A stretch of DNA of 64,000 bases from Coralloluteibacterium thermophilum (GTDB lineage Bacteria; Pseudomonadota; Gammaproteobacteria; Xanthomonadales; Xanthomonadaceae), in the NCBI RefSeq assembly GCF_042654365.1, contig NZ_JBHSGG010000001.1, positions 27,576-91,575 of the forward strand. The letters run 5' to 3'. The notes under the pieces are model-generated. The model had not been told where the DNA came from and searched no databases. It saw only the letters and a list, made by a program, of their open reading frames with translations. Shown in pieces: positions 37,285 to 45,809 of this stretch. A program made the translations under genes and the position numbers. Positions within the stretch are counted from its first letter, which is position 1, and every line of letters starts with the position of its first letter.

Positions 37285-38049
37285 TCAGGGCGTCGCGACG
37301 ACGAGCTGCCCCGGACGCAGCCGCGGCACGCAGGGCTCCCAGCCCTGCTCGTCGCGCTCGAGAACATCGTCGTCGAGCGCCCCCAGACGCGCGACCGCCG
37401 GCGTGCCTTCGGCCCACGGTACGTCGTGGCGCACCCATGCCCCGGGCCGCGAACGCGCTTCGGGAGCGTCCAGCCGGAAGGCCACCGGCACCACGCGGAT
37501 GTCGGGGACGCTCGCCGGACAGGGAAAGAAGGTGGCACCGGTCAGCGCAGCGAGAGCGGCACCTTCCAGGCGCCGCCGCGCCGCCCGCCCGCCACGGTTG
37601 ATGCGCGAGGCGAGGACGGCCACGGTCTCGACGGCGCCCTCGGGCGAGACCTGCACGGCGGCAAGGACATCTCCGGCCTCGGCGTGCCGCAGGGACTCCG
37701 GCGGATAGCCGACCCGCAGTGGGTGCGCCGCCCCGGAGCCGAAACGCGCCGCGACCGGTTCGAAGGTGTATCCGGCCTCCCCGGGCACGATGCGCACGCG
37801 AAGCACCATGGGCACGGCGCGACCGTCGGCGGCGTAGGGCTCGAAGCGCAGAGCGCTCACCACGTCCAGGACGATCGCGCGCACCGGGTCCTCCAGCGTC
37901 GGCGGCAGGCCGACCGCGAGGAGGCTGCCGTCCTCCCGTACCTCGACGTCCCCCGCCACCTCGAACTCGACCGGGCCGGAAGGCGCGGCGAAGGCCGTCG
38001 CCATGACCGATGCGATCAGCACCCCTGATATCCCCATGCGACGCGTCAT
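37285..38049 (-). CDS. Exported protein with TonB-C-like domain
   Basis: A 254-aa protein. The N-terminus MTRRMGISGVLIASVMATAFAAP is a signal peptide. The central part carries LDVVSALRFEPYAADGRAVP and YPPESLRHAEAGDVLAAVQV followed by SPEGAVETVAVLA and FFPCPASVPD, which matches the pattern of TonB C-terminal domains (xYPxxxxxxxxGxVxVxxxVxxDGxVxxVxVxxSS). Two cysteines near the C-terminus may pair. There is no proline-rich periplasmic spacer or membrane anchor of a classical TonB, so I treat it as a periplasmic TonB-C-fold protein of unknown role. It lies convergent to rho. Confidence 0.72.
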   Translation of the reverse strand: MTRRMGISGVLIASVMATAFAAPSGPVEFEVAGDVEVREDGSLLAVGLPPTLEDPVRAIVLDVVSALRFEPYAADGRAVPMVLRVRIVPGEAGYTFEPVAARFGSGAAHPLRVGYPPESLRHAEAGDVLAAVQVSPEGAVETVAVLASRINRGGRAARRRLEGAALAALTGATFFPCPASVPDIRVVPVAFRLDAPEARSRPGAWVRHDVPWAEGTPAVARLGALDDDVLERDEQGWEPCVPRLRPGQLVVATP

Positions 38050-38132
38050 CGCTCTCCCCAGGACGCCGCTGCCTGCGGCCCGGCGAGCATACGCTTGCCG
38101 AGCGTCTCCGCCCTTGGCGGCCGGGGCCGGGC

Positions 38133-38762
38133 TCAGTCGGCGCTGGCCGCGACACGCCTGCGCAGGCGCCGGCGCATGAGCCACCAGACCAGCACGACCA
38201 GGGCGAGCACGCCGAGGACGACGAACAGGCCGGTCTGGCCGCGGTGCATCCACTTCAGCAGCCACTCGTGGTTGTCCGCGCCGTAGTAGCCCAGGTAGAC
38301 CCAGATCGGCACGCTGATGATGGCCGCGAAGCCGTCGAGGGCCAGGAAGCGGAGATAGGAAACGCGCCGGGTCATGCCGGCGGTCAGGAAGATCGGCGAG
38401 CGCAGCCCGGGCAGGAAGCGGGCGATGAACAGCAGGCGGTTGCCGTATTTCTCGAACTTCTCCTGCACCTGGGCGTAGCGCTGCGCGGTGAGCAGCCAGT
38501 TGATCCAGCGCCAGCGCAGGGCGCGCACGCCGAAGTGGCGGCCGACCAGGAACATGGTGGAGTCGCCGATCAGCACCCCGGCCATGCACACGCCGAACAT
38601 CACGTGGACGTTGGCGTAGCCGAGGCCCGAGATGATCCCGCCGGCCACCAGCGTGATGTCCTCCGGGATCGGGACCCCGAAGCCGCAGGCCAGCAGGATC
38701 AGGAAGACGGCGAGGTAGCCGTAGTCGGTGAAGAAGTTGACGAGGAGGTCGAGGATATCCAT
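38133..38762 (-). CDS. DedA family membrane protein
   Basis: A 209-aa membrane protein of the DedA/SNARE-associated family, implicated in lipid flipping and envelope homeostasis. The signature FGVPIPEDITLVAGGIISGLG, the acidic/basic GDSTMFLVGRHFGVR segment, and FIARFLPGLRSPIFLTAGMT (F-x-R-F-x-P-x-x-R) are intact. Four or five hydrophobic helices are visible, the last being LFVVLGVLALVVLVWWLM with a basic C-terminus. I chose ATG 38762 (MDILDLLVNFF). Confidence 0.92.
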   Translation of the reverse strand: MDILDLLVNFFTDYGYLAVFLILLACGFGVPIPEDITLVAGGIISGLGYANVHVMFGVCMAGVLIGDSTMFLVGRHFGVRALRWRWINWLLTAQRYAQVQEKFEKYGNRLLFIARFLPGLRSPIFLTAGMTRRVSYLRFLALDGFAAIISVPIWVYLGYYGADNHEWLLKWMHRGQTGLFVVLGVLALVVLVWWLMRRRLRRRVAASAD

Positions 38763-38970
38763 CGAACGGATTCGTGGGCGCCGCCACCATGGCCACGCCG
38801 GGGATTCGGCCGGAGCGCGCGGGCGCGTCTCCACGGTGACGTCGGCGCGCCGCGATCGACCTGCCGGCGCCGCGGCCGCGCAAGTCTAAGAGCCGCTCGA
38901 TGACAAGGCGAGTGCGGATGGGCGCATCGTTCAGCGGCGTGGAGGACGCGCGCGCCCGCGCGGGGCGCGC

Positions 38971-41900
38971 TCACGCGTCCGGATCGCGCAGGAAGCGGGC
39001 CAGCGAGACGCTGGAGCGGACCGGCTCGAACTCGGCGGCCACGTCCACGAACCCCCGGCCGATGGCGACGTCGTAGGGCGTGCGGCCTTCGCGGTCGCGC
39101 TGCCAGCGGTCGGCGCCGTCGCGCAGCAGGCGCTGCACCACCCGGCGCAGGCCGTGGCGGGCGGCGACGTGCAGGGCCGTGTTGCCCTGCGCGTCGCGCG
39201 TCAGCAGGGAGATGTCCTCGCCCAGCAGCTGTTCCAGCGCGGCCAGCAGCACGTCCTCGTCGCAGGCGCTGCCGGGCTCGGCCCGCGCGCCCAGCAGCAG
39301 CAGCAGGGGCGTATGGCCCTCGGCGGCCTGCACGTCGGCCTCGGCGCCGGCCAGGAGCAGGGCATCGAGCAGGGCGAGCACGCGCGGGCGGTCGTCGGCG
39401 CCGAAGGCGTAGAGCATGGCGCCGTGCAGCGGGGTGAACCCCTGCTCGTCGCGGGCGTGCACGTCGGCGCCGTGGGCGAGCAGGCGCGCGGTCATCTCGG
39501 GCAGGCCGAGGGCGGCGGCGAGCATCAGGGGCGCGACGCCGCCGGGGAGCGTCTGGGTCACCGACGCGCCGTGCGCGAGCAGGGCCTCGACGATCCGCAC
39601 GTGCCGGCTGCTGATCGCCGCCGAGAGCGGCGTCGCGCCGGTGTGGGCGGCGAGGGTGACGTCGGCGCCGCGCGCGAGCAGGCGTTCGACCAGGGCGAGG
39701 TGGCCGCCGCCCGCCGCGCGCAGCAGGGCGGTGCAGCCCTGGTCGTCGACCGCGTCGATCGGCAGGCCGAGGTCGATCAGGCGCTCGACGGCGCTGGCGT
39801 CGCCGGCCATGGCCGCCGCCGGCACGTCGCTGGGCCGCAGCGGCCGCGGGGGCAGCGGCCAGTCGCGCCACTCCAGCCACACCGCGAGGTCGCGCCGCGC
39901 GTCCGCCAGGGCCATGCCGAGCGGGCTCTGGCCGTCGGGGGCCAGCGCATGCGGGGAAGCGCCGTGGCGGACCAGCAGCCGCACCGCGGAACCGCGCCCG
40001 AGCGCGCAGGCGAGGTGCAGCGGCGTCATCCCCGCGGCGTCGCGCGCCTCGGTGGAGACGCCCGCTTCCAGCAGGCGCTCGGCGAGCCGCAGCCAGCCCA
40101 GGCGGATGGCGAGGGAGAGCGGCGGGTCGCCGTCGCCGCCGTGGGGGTCGGCGCCGTGCTCGAGGAGGTCGATGGCGGTCTGCTCGTGCGCGCGCGCCAC
40201 GTGTTCGTTCTCAAAGCAGGCGGCGAGGTAGCGCATCAGGCCGCCGCGCCCGGCGGGCACGATGCCGTGGGCGAGCAGCCGGCGGAGCGCGGCATCCGCC
40301 ACCGCGCCGCGCGCGAGCAGCCGGAACAGCACGCAGTCGCCGTCGTCGAGCGGCGCCTCCGGGTCGGCCCCCTGCGCCAGCAACCAGTCGAAGGCGGCGG
40401 CGTCGCCCTCGGCGGCGAAGTCCGGCAGGAGCCCGGTCAGGAGGCCGGTCCGCTCGGACTCGGGCTGGGCGGCGACGAGGCCGCCGGCGGCGTCCACGCG
40501 ACCTGCCGCGAGGTTGTCGGCGATCAGTTGCCGCGGCGTGCGCGGCGCGGCCGGCTCCAGTCCGTCGGCGACGCTGGCCGGCAGGGGGAAGCCCGGGTCC
40601 AGCACCGCGACGAGACGCCAGCGTCCCGCCGACAGCGCATGGTCGAGCGCACGGCGCCCCTGCGCGTCGGCCTGCTGCGGGTCGACCCCGTGCGCCAGCA
40701 GGGCCCGGAGCACCTCGGGCTCGACCCCGGCCTCGCAGGCCACGACCAGGGCGTTGCGACCCTCGGCATCGCTGCCGCCGGGATCGGCGCCGGCGCGCGC
40801 GAGGGCCTCGATCACCGCCAGGTGACCGCCACGCGCGGCCTCCAGCAGGGCGCTGGCCCCCGCACGGTCGCGCAGGTCGAGGGTGGCGCCGGCGGCGACC
40901 AGGGCGGCCACGATCTCGGCGTTGCCGGCGGCGCTGGCGACCATCAGCGCGGTGCGGCCCTGCGCGTCGGCGGCATCGACCCGGGCGCGGTGGCGCAGCA
41001 GCAGCGCCACGCCGGCGGGATCGTCGTCGCCGGCCGCGGCGGCCAGCAGCGCCGGCCGGCCGCCGGCCGGCTCGGGGCGAGCGCCGCGTTCCAGAAGGAA
41101 GCGCGCCAGCCGCCAGCTGCCGGCGGCGCAGGCGGCGGAGAGCGGCGTGTTGCCCTCGGCGTCGCGCGCTTCCAGCGCCGCGCCGGCATCCAGCAGCAGG
41201 GCGGCGACTGCCGCGTCGCTGCTGCGCGCGGCGTGGTGCAGGGGCGTCTCTCCGTGCGGGTCGGCCAGGCGGGGATCGGCGCCGTTCGCAAGCAGCGTGG
41301 TCACCGCCTCCGGGCGTCCGTGCCAGCTGTCGCGGGTGGCGACCAGCAGGGCGGTGAGCCCGCCGTGGCGGCGATCCACCTCGACGCCGCGCGCGATCAG
41401 CTCGCGCAGCAGGCGCAGGTCGGCGTGCAGGGCCGCCAGCATCGCCAGCGTGCGCTGGTCGCGGTCGTCGGGTGCGGGCAGGGCGTGCGGATCGGCCCCG
41501 GCGGCCAGCGCCGCCAGCGCGGCGTCCACCCGGCCGGCCCGTGCCGCGCGGTAGAGGCGCTCGTCGGGCGTGCCCGGCTCGTCCTCTTCTTCCTCGACGG
41601 GCGGCGGAGCCGTCGCGGCCGGCGTCGCGGCCTCGACGGGAAGGTGCAGCGCGGGCACCGTCCCGACCCGGTGGACGAGGGCGTGCAGCAGCGGCGCGAG
41701 GACCGCCAGGCCCACGGCCAGGGCGGGCCGCAGCCCCGCGGCCGGTGGCCAGGCCAGCGCCGCCGCGGCGAGCGCGACGAGCAGGACGACGGCGGCCACC
41801 ACCATGCCCCGCCCCAGCGCGGCCTCGCCCTCGACGAGGTGCGCGGTCAGCGTGGCGAAGCCGCCGCCCTCGCGGGAGGCGCGCGCGTACATCGGCCAGA

Positions 41901-42252
41901 GCCGCCAGAGCACGACCAGCCCGAGGCCGACCGCGCCGCTGAGGGTCAGGGCGGCGGCGAGCCGGCCGGTGGCGTGGAGGGCATTCGCCGGCAGCCAGGC
42001 CAGCAGGCCCGCGCCGAGCACGGCACCGCCCCACAGCAGCGCCAGGGCGGTGGCATCGCGCAGCCAGCGGCCCGGGCGCTCCGGGCCGGCGCGGGTTCCG
42101 CCCAGCCAGCCCCAGGCCAGCGCCAGCGGCGCCTGGGCCAGCGCGGCGGCCAGCGCCGCCAGCGCTCCCGGCATCCAGATCGCCTGCAGGGCCACGAGGA
42201 TCCCCGCGGCGAGCGCGGCCAGACCGCGCCGCCGCGCCGCGGCGTCAACCAT
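38971..42252 (-). CDS. Large ankyrin-repeat membrane protein
   Basis: A 1093-aa protein. The first about 200 residues contain about five or six hydrophobic helices (for example LAALAAGILVALQAIWMPGA and MVVAAVVLLVALAAAALAW). An acidic linker (PPPVEEEEDEPGTPDERLYRA) leads to about 20 ankyrin repeats that fill residues 230-1070, with units such as GETPLHHAARSSDAAVAALL and GADPxLAD, and one repeat-poor segment around residues 560-700. Ankyrin domains bind proteins; the partner is not known. The ankyrin part is predicted to be cytoplasmic, inferred from the acidic linker and lack of signal peptide. It overlaps the ycgL-like gene by 8 bp, so the two are coupled. No catalytic domain was recognised. 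Confidence 0.88.
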   Translation of the reverse strand: MVDAAARRRGLAALAAGILVALQAIWMPGALAALAAALAQAPLALAWGWLGGTRAGPERPGRWLRDATALALLWGGAVLGAGLLAWLPANALHATGRLAAALTLSGAVGLGLVVLWRLWPMYARASREGGGFATLTAHLVEGEAALGRGMVVAAVVLLVALAAAALAWPPAAGLRPALAVGLAVLAPLLHALVHRVGTVPALHLPVEAATPAATAPPPVEEEEDEPGTPDERLYRAARAGRVDAALAALAAGADPHALPAPDDRDQRTLAMLAALHADLRLLRELIARGVEVDRRHGGLTALLVATRDSWHGRPEAVTTLLANGADPRLADPHGETPLHHAARSSDAAVAALLLDAGAALEARDAEGNTPLSAACAAGSWRLARFLLERGARPEPAGGRPALLAAAAGDDDPAGVALLLRHRARVDAADAQGRTALMVASAAGNAEIVAALVAAGATLDLRDRAGASALLEAARGGHLAVIEALARAGADPGGSDAEGRNALVVACEAGVEPEVLRALLAHGVDPQQADAQGRRALDHALSAGRWRLVAVLDPGFPLPASVADGLEPAAPRTPRQLIADNLAAGRVDAAGGLVAAQPESERTGLLTGLLPDFAAEGDAAAFDWLLAQGADPEAPLDDGDCVLFRLLARGAVADAALRRLLAHGIVPAGRGGLMRYLAACFENEHVARAHEQTAIDLLEHGADPHGGDGDPPLSLAIRLGWLRLAERLLEAGVSTEARDAAGMTPLHLACALGRGSAVRLLVRHGASPHALAPDGQSPLGMALADARRDLAVWLEWRDWPLPPRPLRPSDVPAAAMAGDASAVERLIDLGLPIDAVDDQGCTALLRAAGGGHLALVERLLARGADVTLAAHTGATPLSAAISSRHVRIVEALLAHGASVTQTLPGGVAPLMLAAALGLPEMTARLLAHGADVHARDEQGFTPLHGAMLYAFGADDRPRVLALLDALLLAGAEADVQAAEGHTPLLLLLGARAEPGSACDEDVLLAALEQLLGEDISLLTRDAQGNTALHVAARHGLRRVVQRLLRDGADRWQRDREGRTPYDVAIGRGFVDVAAEFEPVRSSVSLARFLRDPDA

Positions 42253-42499
42253 CGGTGGGGACGCCCCCGGGCGGTGGCGGCAACTGCAGGTAGAAGCCGC
42301 GCTCGATCAGGTCGGCCCGGACCACGTCCGCATCGGCCCGGGCGAGCCGCCGCCCCGGCTCGAGCACGACCTCGAGCACGAACTCCAGCACCCCCAGCTG
42401 GGCCTGCAACGGCTCCGGCACCAGCGCAAAGGCGTCCTTCTCGCGCAGATAGAGGTAGGTATCGGCCTTGCGCCGGCTTCTGTAGACGTACGCCTGCAT
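42245..42499 (-). CDS. YcgL domain protein
   Basis: An 84-aa protein that begins MQAYVYRSRRKADTYLYL and ends ERGFYLQLPPPPG, matching the gammaproteobacterial YcgL family, whose molecular role is not established. The conserved DAFALVPEPL and the LPPPP ending are intact. The ATG at 42499 is the first that fits; longer frames run into heptamer repeats. It overlaps the ankyrin gene by 8 bp and is the first gene of that pair. Heptamer tract D starts 72 bp upstream. Confidence 0.88.
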   Translation of the reverse strand: MQAYVYRSRRKADTYLYLREKDAFALVPEPLQAQLGVLEFVLEVVLEPGRRLARADADVVRADLIERGFYLQLPPPPGGVPTDG

Positions 42500-42570
42500 G
42501 GCGCTCCCGACGCGGTGAGACACGCGATTCTCGCGCCAAAGCGGCGGGGAATAAAGGTGGGGCGGGCCGG

Positions 42571-43178
42571 GGGTGGGCTTGGGGCTTGGGGCTTGGGGCT
42601 TGGGGCTTGGGGCTTGGGGCTTAGGGCTTGGGGCTTGGCACAGGGCACAGGGCACAGGGCACAGGGCACAGGGCACAGGGCACCAGCATGGGGGCATGCA
42701 CAGCCCCAGTTCCCAGTTCCCAGTTCCCAGTTCCCAGTTCCCAGTTCCCAGTTCCCGATTCCCGATTCCCGCCCTACGCCCTACGCCCTACGCCCTACGC
42801 CCTACGCCCTACGCCCTACGCCCTACGCCCTACGCCCTACGCCCTACGCCCTACGCCCTACGCCCTACGCCCTACGCCCTACGCCCTACGCCCTACGCCC
42901 TACGCCCTACGCCCTACGCCCTACGCCCTACGCCCTACGCCCTACGCCCTACGCCCTACGCCCTACGCCCTACGCCCTACGCCCTACGCCCTACGCCCTA
43001 CGCCCTACGCCCTACGCCCTACGCCCTACGCCCTACGCCCTACGCCCTACGCCCTACGCCCTACGCCCTACGCCCTACGCCCTACGCCCTACGCCCTACG
43101 CCCTGAGCCCTGAGCCCTGAGCCCTGAGCCCTGAGCCCCGAGCCCCGAGCCCCGAGCCCCGAGCCCAAGCCCCAACCC
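42571..43178. repeat. Heptamer repeat tract D with 47 perfect GCCCTAC units
   Basis: The longest heptamer locus (about 608 bp). G-rich arm: eight GGGGCTT-type units (42581-42636), then six GGCACAG and one GGCACCA (42637-42685). Centre: about 42686-42704 (contains CATGGGGGCATG). C-rich arm: CCCAGTT seven times (42705-42753), CCCGATT twice (42754-42767), CCC, then 47 uninterrupted perfect GCCCTAC (42771-43099), GCCCTGA five times (43100-43134), GCCCCGA four times (43135-43162), GCCCAAG and CCCCAAC, stopping 2 bp before the cydB stop codon. The 7-nt register is unbroken within each arm. Confidence 0.95.
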
Positions 43179-44195
43179 TCAGTGATACCCGCTCTCCGCC
43201 GTCACCTTCCCCCTGAACACCGAGTACGACCAGGCGGTGTAGCCGATGATGATGGGCAGCAGGATGATGACGCCGACGAGGCTGAAGACCTGGCTCGAGT
43301 GGGCCGAGGAGGCCTGCCAGATGTCGAGGTCCGGCGGGATCAGGTTGGGCCACATGCCGATCACCAGGCCGACGAAGCCCAGCGCGAAGAAGGTCATGGC
43401 GAGCACGAAGGGGGCGACCTCGGCGCGGTTCATCACCGCGCGCCACAGGGCCAGGGCGTTGACGACCGCCAGGAGCGGGATCGGCGAGAGCCACAGGAAG
43501 TTGGAGCCCTCGAACCAGCGCGCCATGACCCCGGACTCCAGGAACGGCAGCCAGGTGCTGACCAGCGCCATGAAGGCGACCACCACCGCCACCAGCGGGC
43601 GGGTGAGCGCGCGCGCGACCTCCTGCAGGCGGCCTTCCGTCTTGAGGATGAGCCAGGTGCTGCCCAGCAGTGCGTAGCCGAACACCACGGCGATGCCGGT
43701 CATCATCGAGAACGGGCTGAACCAGTCGAACACGCCGCCGACGTAGCGGCCTTCCTGCAGCGGCATGCCTTCGACCAGTGCGCCGAGGATCACGCCCTGC
43801 GAGAAGGCGGTGAGGATCGAACCGATCGCGAAGGCCGCGCCCCACAGGCGGCGGGAACGCCGGGCCTTGAAGCGGAACTCGAACGCCACGCCGCGGAAGA
43901 TCAGCGCGAGCAGCATCACCAGCACGGGCAGGTAGAGCGCCGGGAGCAGGATCGCGTAGGCGAGCGGGAAGGCGGTGAACAGCCCGACGCCGCCGAGCAC
44001 CAGCCAGGTCTCGTTGCCGTCCCAGATGGGCGCGGCGGTGTTCATGCTGACGTCGAGCTGGCTCTCGTCCTCGGCGAAGGCGGCGAGGATGCCGATGCCG
44101 AGCACGAAGCCGTCGAGCAGCACGTACATCAGCACGCCGACGCCGATGATGCCGAACCACACCACCGGCAGGACGGTCTCCAGATCCCAGTTCAT
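43179..44195 (-). CDS. cydB: Cytochrome bd/CIO quinol oxidase subunit II
   Basis: A 338-aa membrane subunit of the bd-type terminal oxidase, which reduces oxygen with quinol. It begins MNWDLETVLPVVWFGIIGVG and has about eight or nine helices; the CydB signature LDGFVLGIGILAAF and the NETWLVLGGVGLFTAFPLAY segment are intact. The C-terminus ends SYSVFRGKVTAESGYH. Its start overlaps the cydA stop by 4 bp. The stop codon lies 2 bp from the end of heptamer tract D. No small CydX gene is seen after it. Confidence 0.95.
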   Translation of the reverse strand: MNWDLETVLPVVWFGIIGVGVLMYVLLDGFVLGIGILAAFAEDESQLDVSMNTAAPIWDGNETWLVLGGVGLFTAFPLAYAILLPALYLPVLVMLLALIFRGVAFEFRFKARRSRRLWGAAFAIGSILTAFSQGVILGALVEGMPLQEGRYVGGVFDWFSPFSMMTGIAVVFGYALLGSTWLILKTEGRLQEVARALTRPLVAVVVAFMALVSTWLPFLESGVMARWFEGSNFLWLSPIPLLAVVNALALWRAVMNRAEVAPFVLAMTFFALGFVGLVIGMWPNLIPPDLDIWQASSAHSSQVFSLVGVIILLPIIIGYTAWSYSVFRGKVTAESGYH

Positions 44196-45598
44196 CGCGT
44201 GCCCTCCAGCGGCTCGTCGTCGGCGGCCGACATGGGCCGCGATGCGCTCTTGGTCTCCGTGTCGTGCTGCGGCGGCTCCACCACGGCGGGGCCGCGGCGG
44301 ATCATGTTCGCGATGAACCAGCCGCCGGTGCCGAACACGACGAAGTAGATCACCACGAAGGCGGTCAGCGAGGTCGCGACCGCGGCGCCGCTGATGTCGC
44401 TGAGGGCATCGGCGGTGCGGAGCTGGCCGAACACCACCCAGGGCTGGCGGCCGATCTCGGCGGTGATCCAGCCGGCCACGACCGCGATCAGCCCGCTCGG
44501 CCACATCCACGCCCAGGCGCGCAGCAGCGCGGGCGAGGTGTAGAGGCGCTTGCGCTTCCACTGCACCAGGGACCAGGCCGCCAGCAGCAGCATGGCGAAG
44601 CCCAGCCCGACCATCACCCGGAACGCCCAGAACACCGGCCACACCGGCGGGCGGTCCTCGGGAGCGAAGTCCGCCAGGGCGGGCACGGTGCCGTCGAGGC
44701 TGCGGGTCAGGATGAGGCTGGCCAGCCGCGGCACCTCGACAGAGGCGATGTTGCGCTCGTTCTCGGCATCGGGGATCGCGAACAGCACCAACGGCACGCC
44801 CGCGCCCTCCTCGCCGTGGTCCCAGTGGCCCTCGATCGCGGCCAGCTTGGACGGCTGGTGCTCGAGCACGCCCAGGCCGTGCAGGTCGCCGATGAAGATC
44901 TGCGTCGGCGCGACGATCGCCGCGAACACCACCGCCAGGCGCAGCATGCGCCGCCCCTCCTCCACGTGGCGGTTGCGCCGCAGGTACCAGGCGCCGGTGC
45001 CGCCGATGATGAAGCAGGTCGCGAGGAAGGCCGCCATGACCATGTGGGTCAGGCGGATCGGGAAGGACGGATTGAAGATGACCTCCCTCCACGACGCGGG
45101 ATGGAAGGCCCCCTCCACGACCTCGAAGCCGGCGGGCGTCTGCAGCCAGCTGTTGGCCGCGATGATCCAGAACGCCGAGATCAGGGTGCCCGCGGCGACC
45201 ATGCAGGTCGCGAGGAAATGCAGCGAGGGCCGCACCCGGTTCCAGCCGAACAGCATGACGCCGAGGAAGGACGCCTCGAGGAAGAACGCGGTCAGCACCT
45301 CGTAGCTCAGCAGCGGCCCGAGGATGCTGCCGGCCGCCGAGGACAGCCCGGCCCAGTTGGTGCCGAACTGGAAGGTCATGACGATGCCGGACACCACGCC
45401 CATGCCGAAGGTGACGGCGAAGATCTTGGTCCAGAAGAAGTACAGCTCGCGCCACACCGTCTTGCCGGTCCGCAGCCAGCGCCACTCGACGAAGGCCAGC
45501 CAGCTCGCCAGGCCGATGGTGGTGGCCGGGAACAGGATGTGGAAGGAGACGACGAAGGCGAACTGGATGCGCGACAGGAGGAGCGGGTCCAGATCCAC
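44192..45598 (-). CDS. cydA: Cytochrome bd/CIO quinol oxidase subunit I
   Basis: A 468-aa subunit carrying the haems. The haem ligand near the N-terminus is His20 in FVVSFHILFPATTIGLA. The GWITAEIGRQPWVVFG motif is the CioA-type version and the Q-loop is short, so this is the cyanide-insensitive (CIO) subfamily rather than E. coli CydA. The start is GTG at 45598 (VDLDPLLLSRIQFAF), with GGGAG about 10 nt upstream; an ATG further upstream would add about 50 residues without family similarity. cydB overlaps by 4 bp. Confidence 0.95.
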   Translation of the reverse strand: MDLDPLLLSRIQFAFVVSFHILFPATTIGLASWLAFVEWRWLRTGKTVWRELYFFWTKIFAVTFGMGVVSGIVMTFQFGTNWAGLSSAAGSILGPLLSYEVLTAFFLEASFLGVMLFGWNRVRPSLHFLATCMVAAGTLISAFWIIAANSWLQTPAGFEVVEGAFHPASWREVIFNPSFPIRLTHMVMAAFLATCFIIGGTGAWYLRRNRHVEEGRRMLRLAVVFAAIVAPTQIFIGDLHGLGVLEHQPSKLAAIEGHWDHGEEGAGVPLVLFAIPDAENERNIASVEVPRLASLILTRSLDGTVPALADFAPEDRPPVWPVFWAFRVMVGLGFAMLLLAAWSLVQWKRKRLYTSPALLRAWAWMWPSGLIAVVAGWITAEIGRQPWVVFGQLRTADALSDISGAAVATSLTAFVVIYFVVFGTGGWFIANMIRRGPAVVEPPQHDTETKSASRPMSAADDEPLEGTR

Positions 45599-45809
45599 GG
45601 CGGACTCCCTGGTTGGCGCGGTGCGCGGGGCGCGCCGCGTGGGCCGCAGCGCGTCGGGGACTCTAGCAGCGGCCCATGTGCTCGGAGCGTCAAGCCGGCG
45701 CGACCGATTGCCGCAGGGATGCTGCACCCGCACACCCAAGACCTCCGGCACAGGCCCGTTCCGCCCCGGCTGCTACCCTTTCCGGTCCGCTTCCAGACCG
45801 GACTCCAGC

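Noticed and set aside
38971..42252. Long open frames on the plus strand across the ankyrin gene and many similar antisense frames elsewhere
   Set aside because: At this GC content long antisense frames are expected; they are rich in Arg, Gly and His and match no family, while the minus strand encodes ankyrin repeats.
42573..43120. Repetitive protein of ALRPTPY units in several frames
   Set aside because: A perfect 7-bp repeat gives the same 7-residue peptide in every frame; there is no start signal, and the tract lies between real genes.
42571..43178. CRISPR array
   Set aside because: Units are contiguous 7-mers with no spacers, and no cas genes are nearby.
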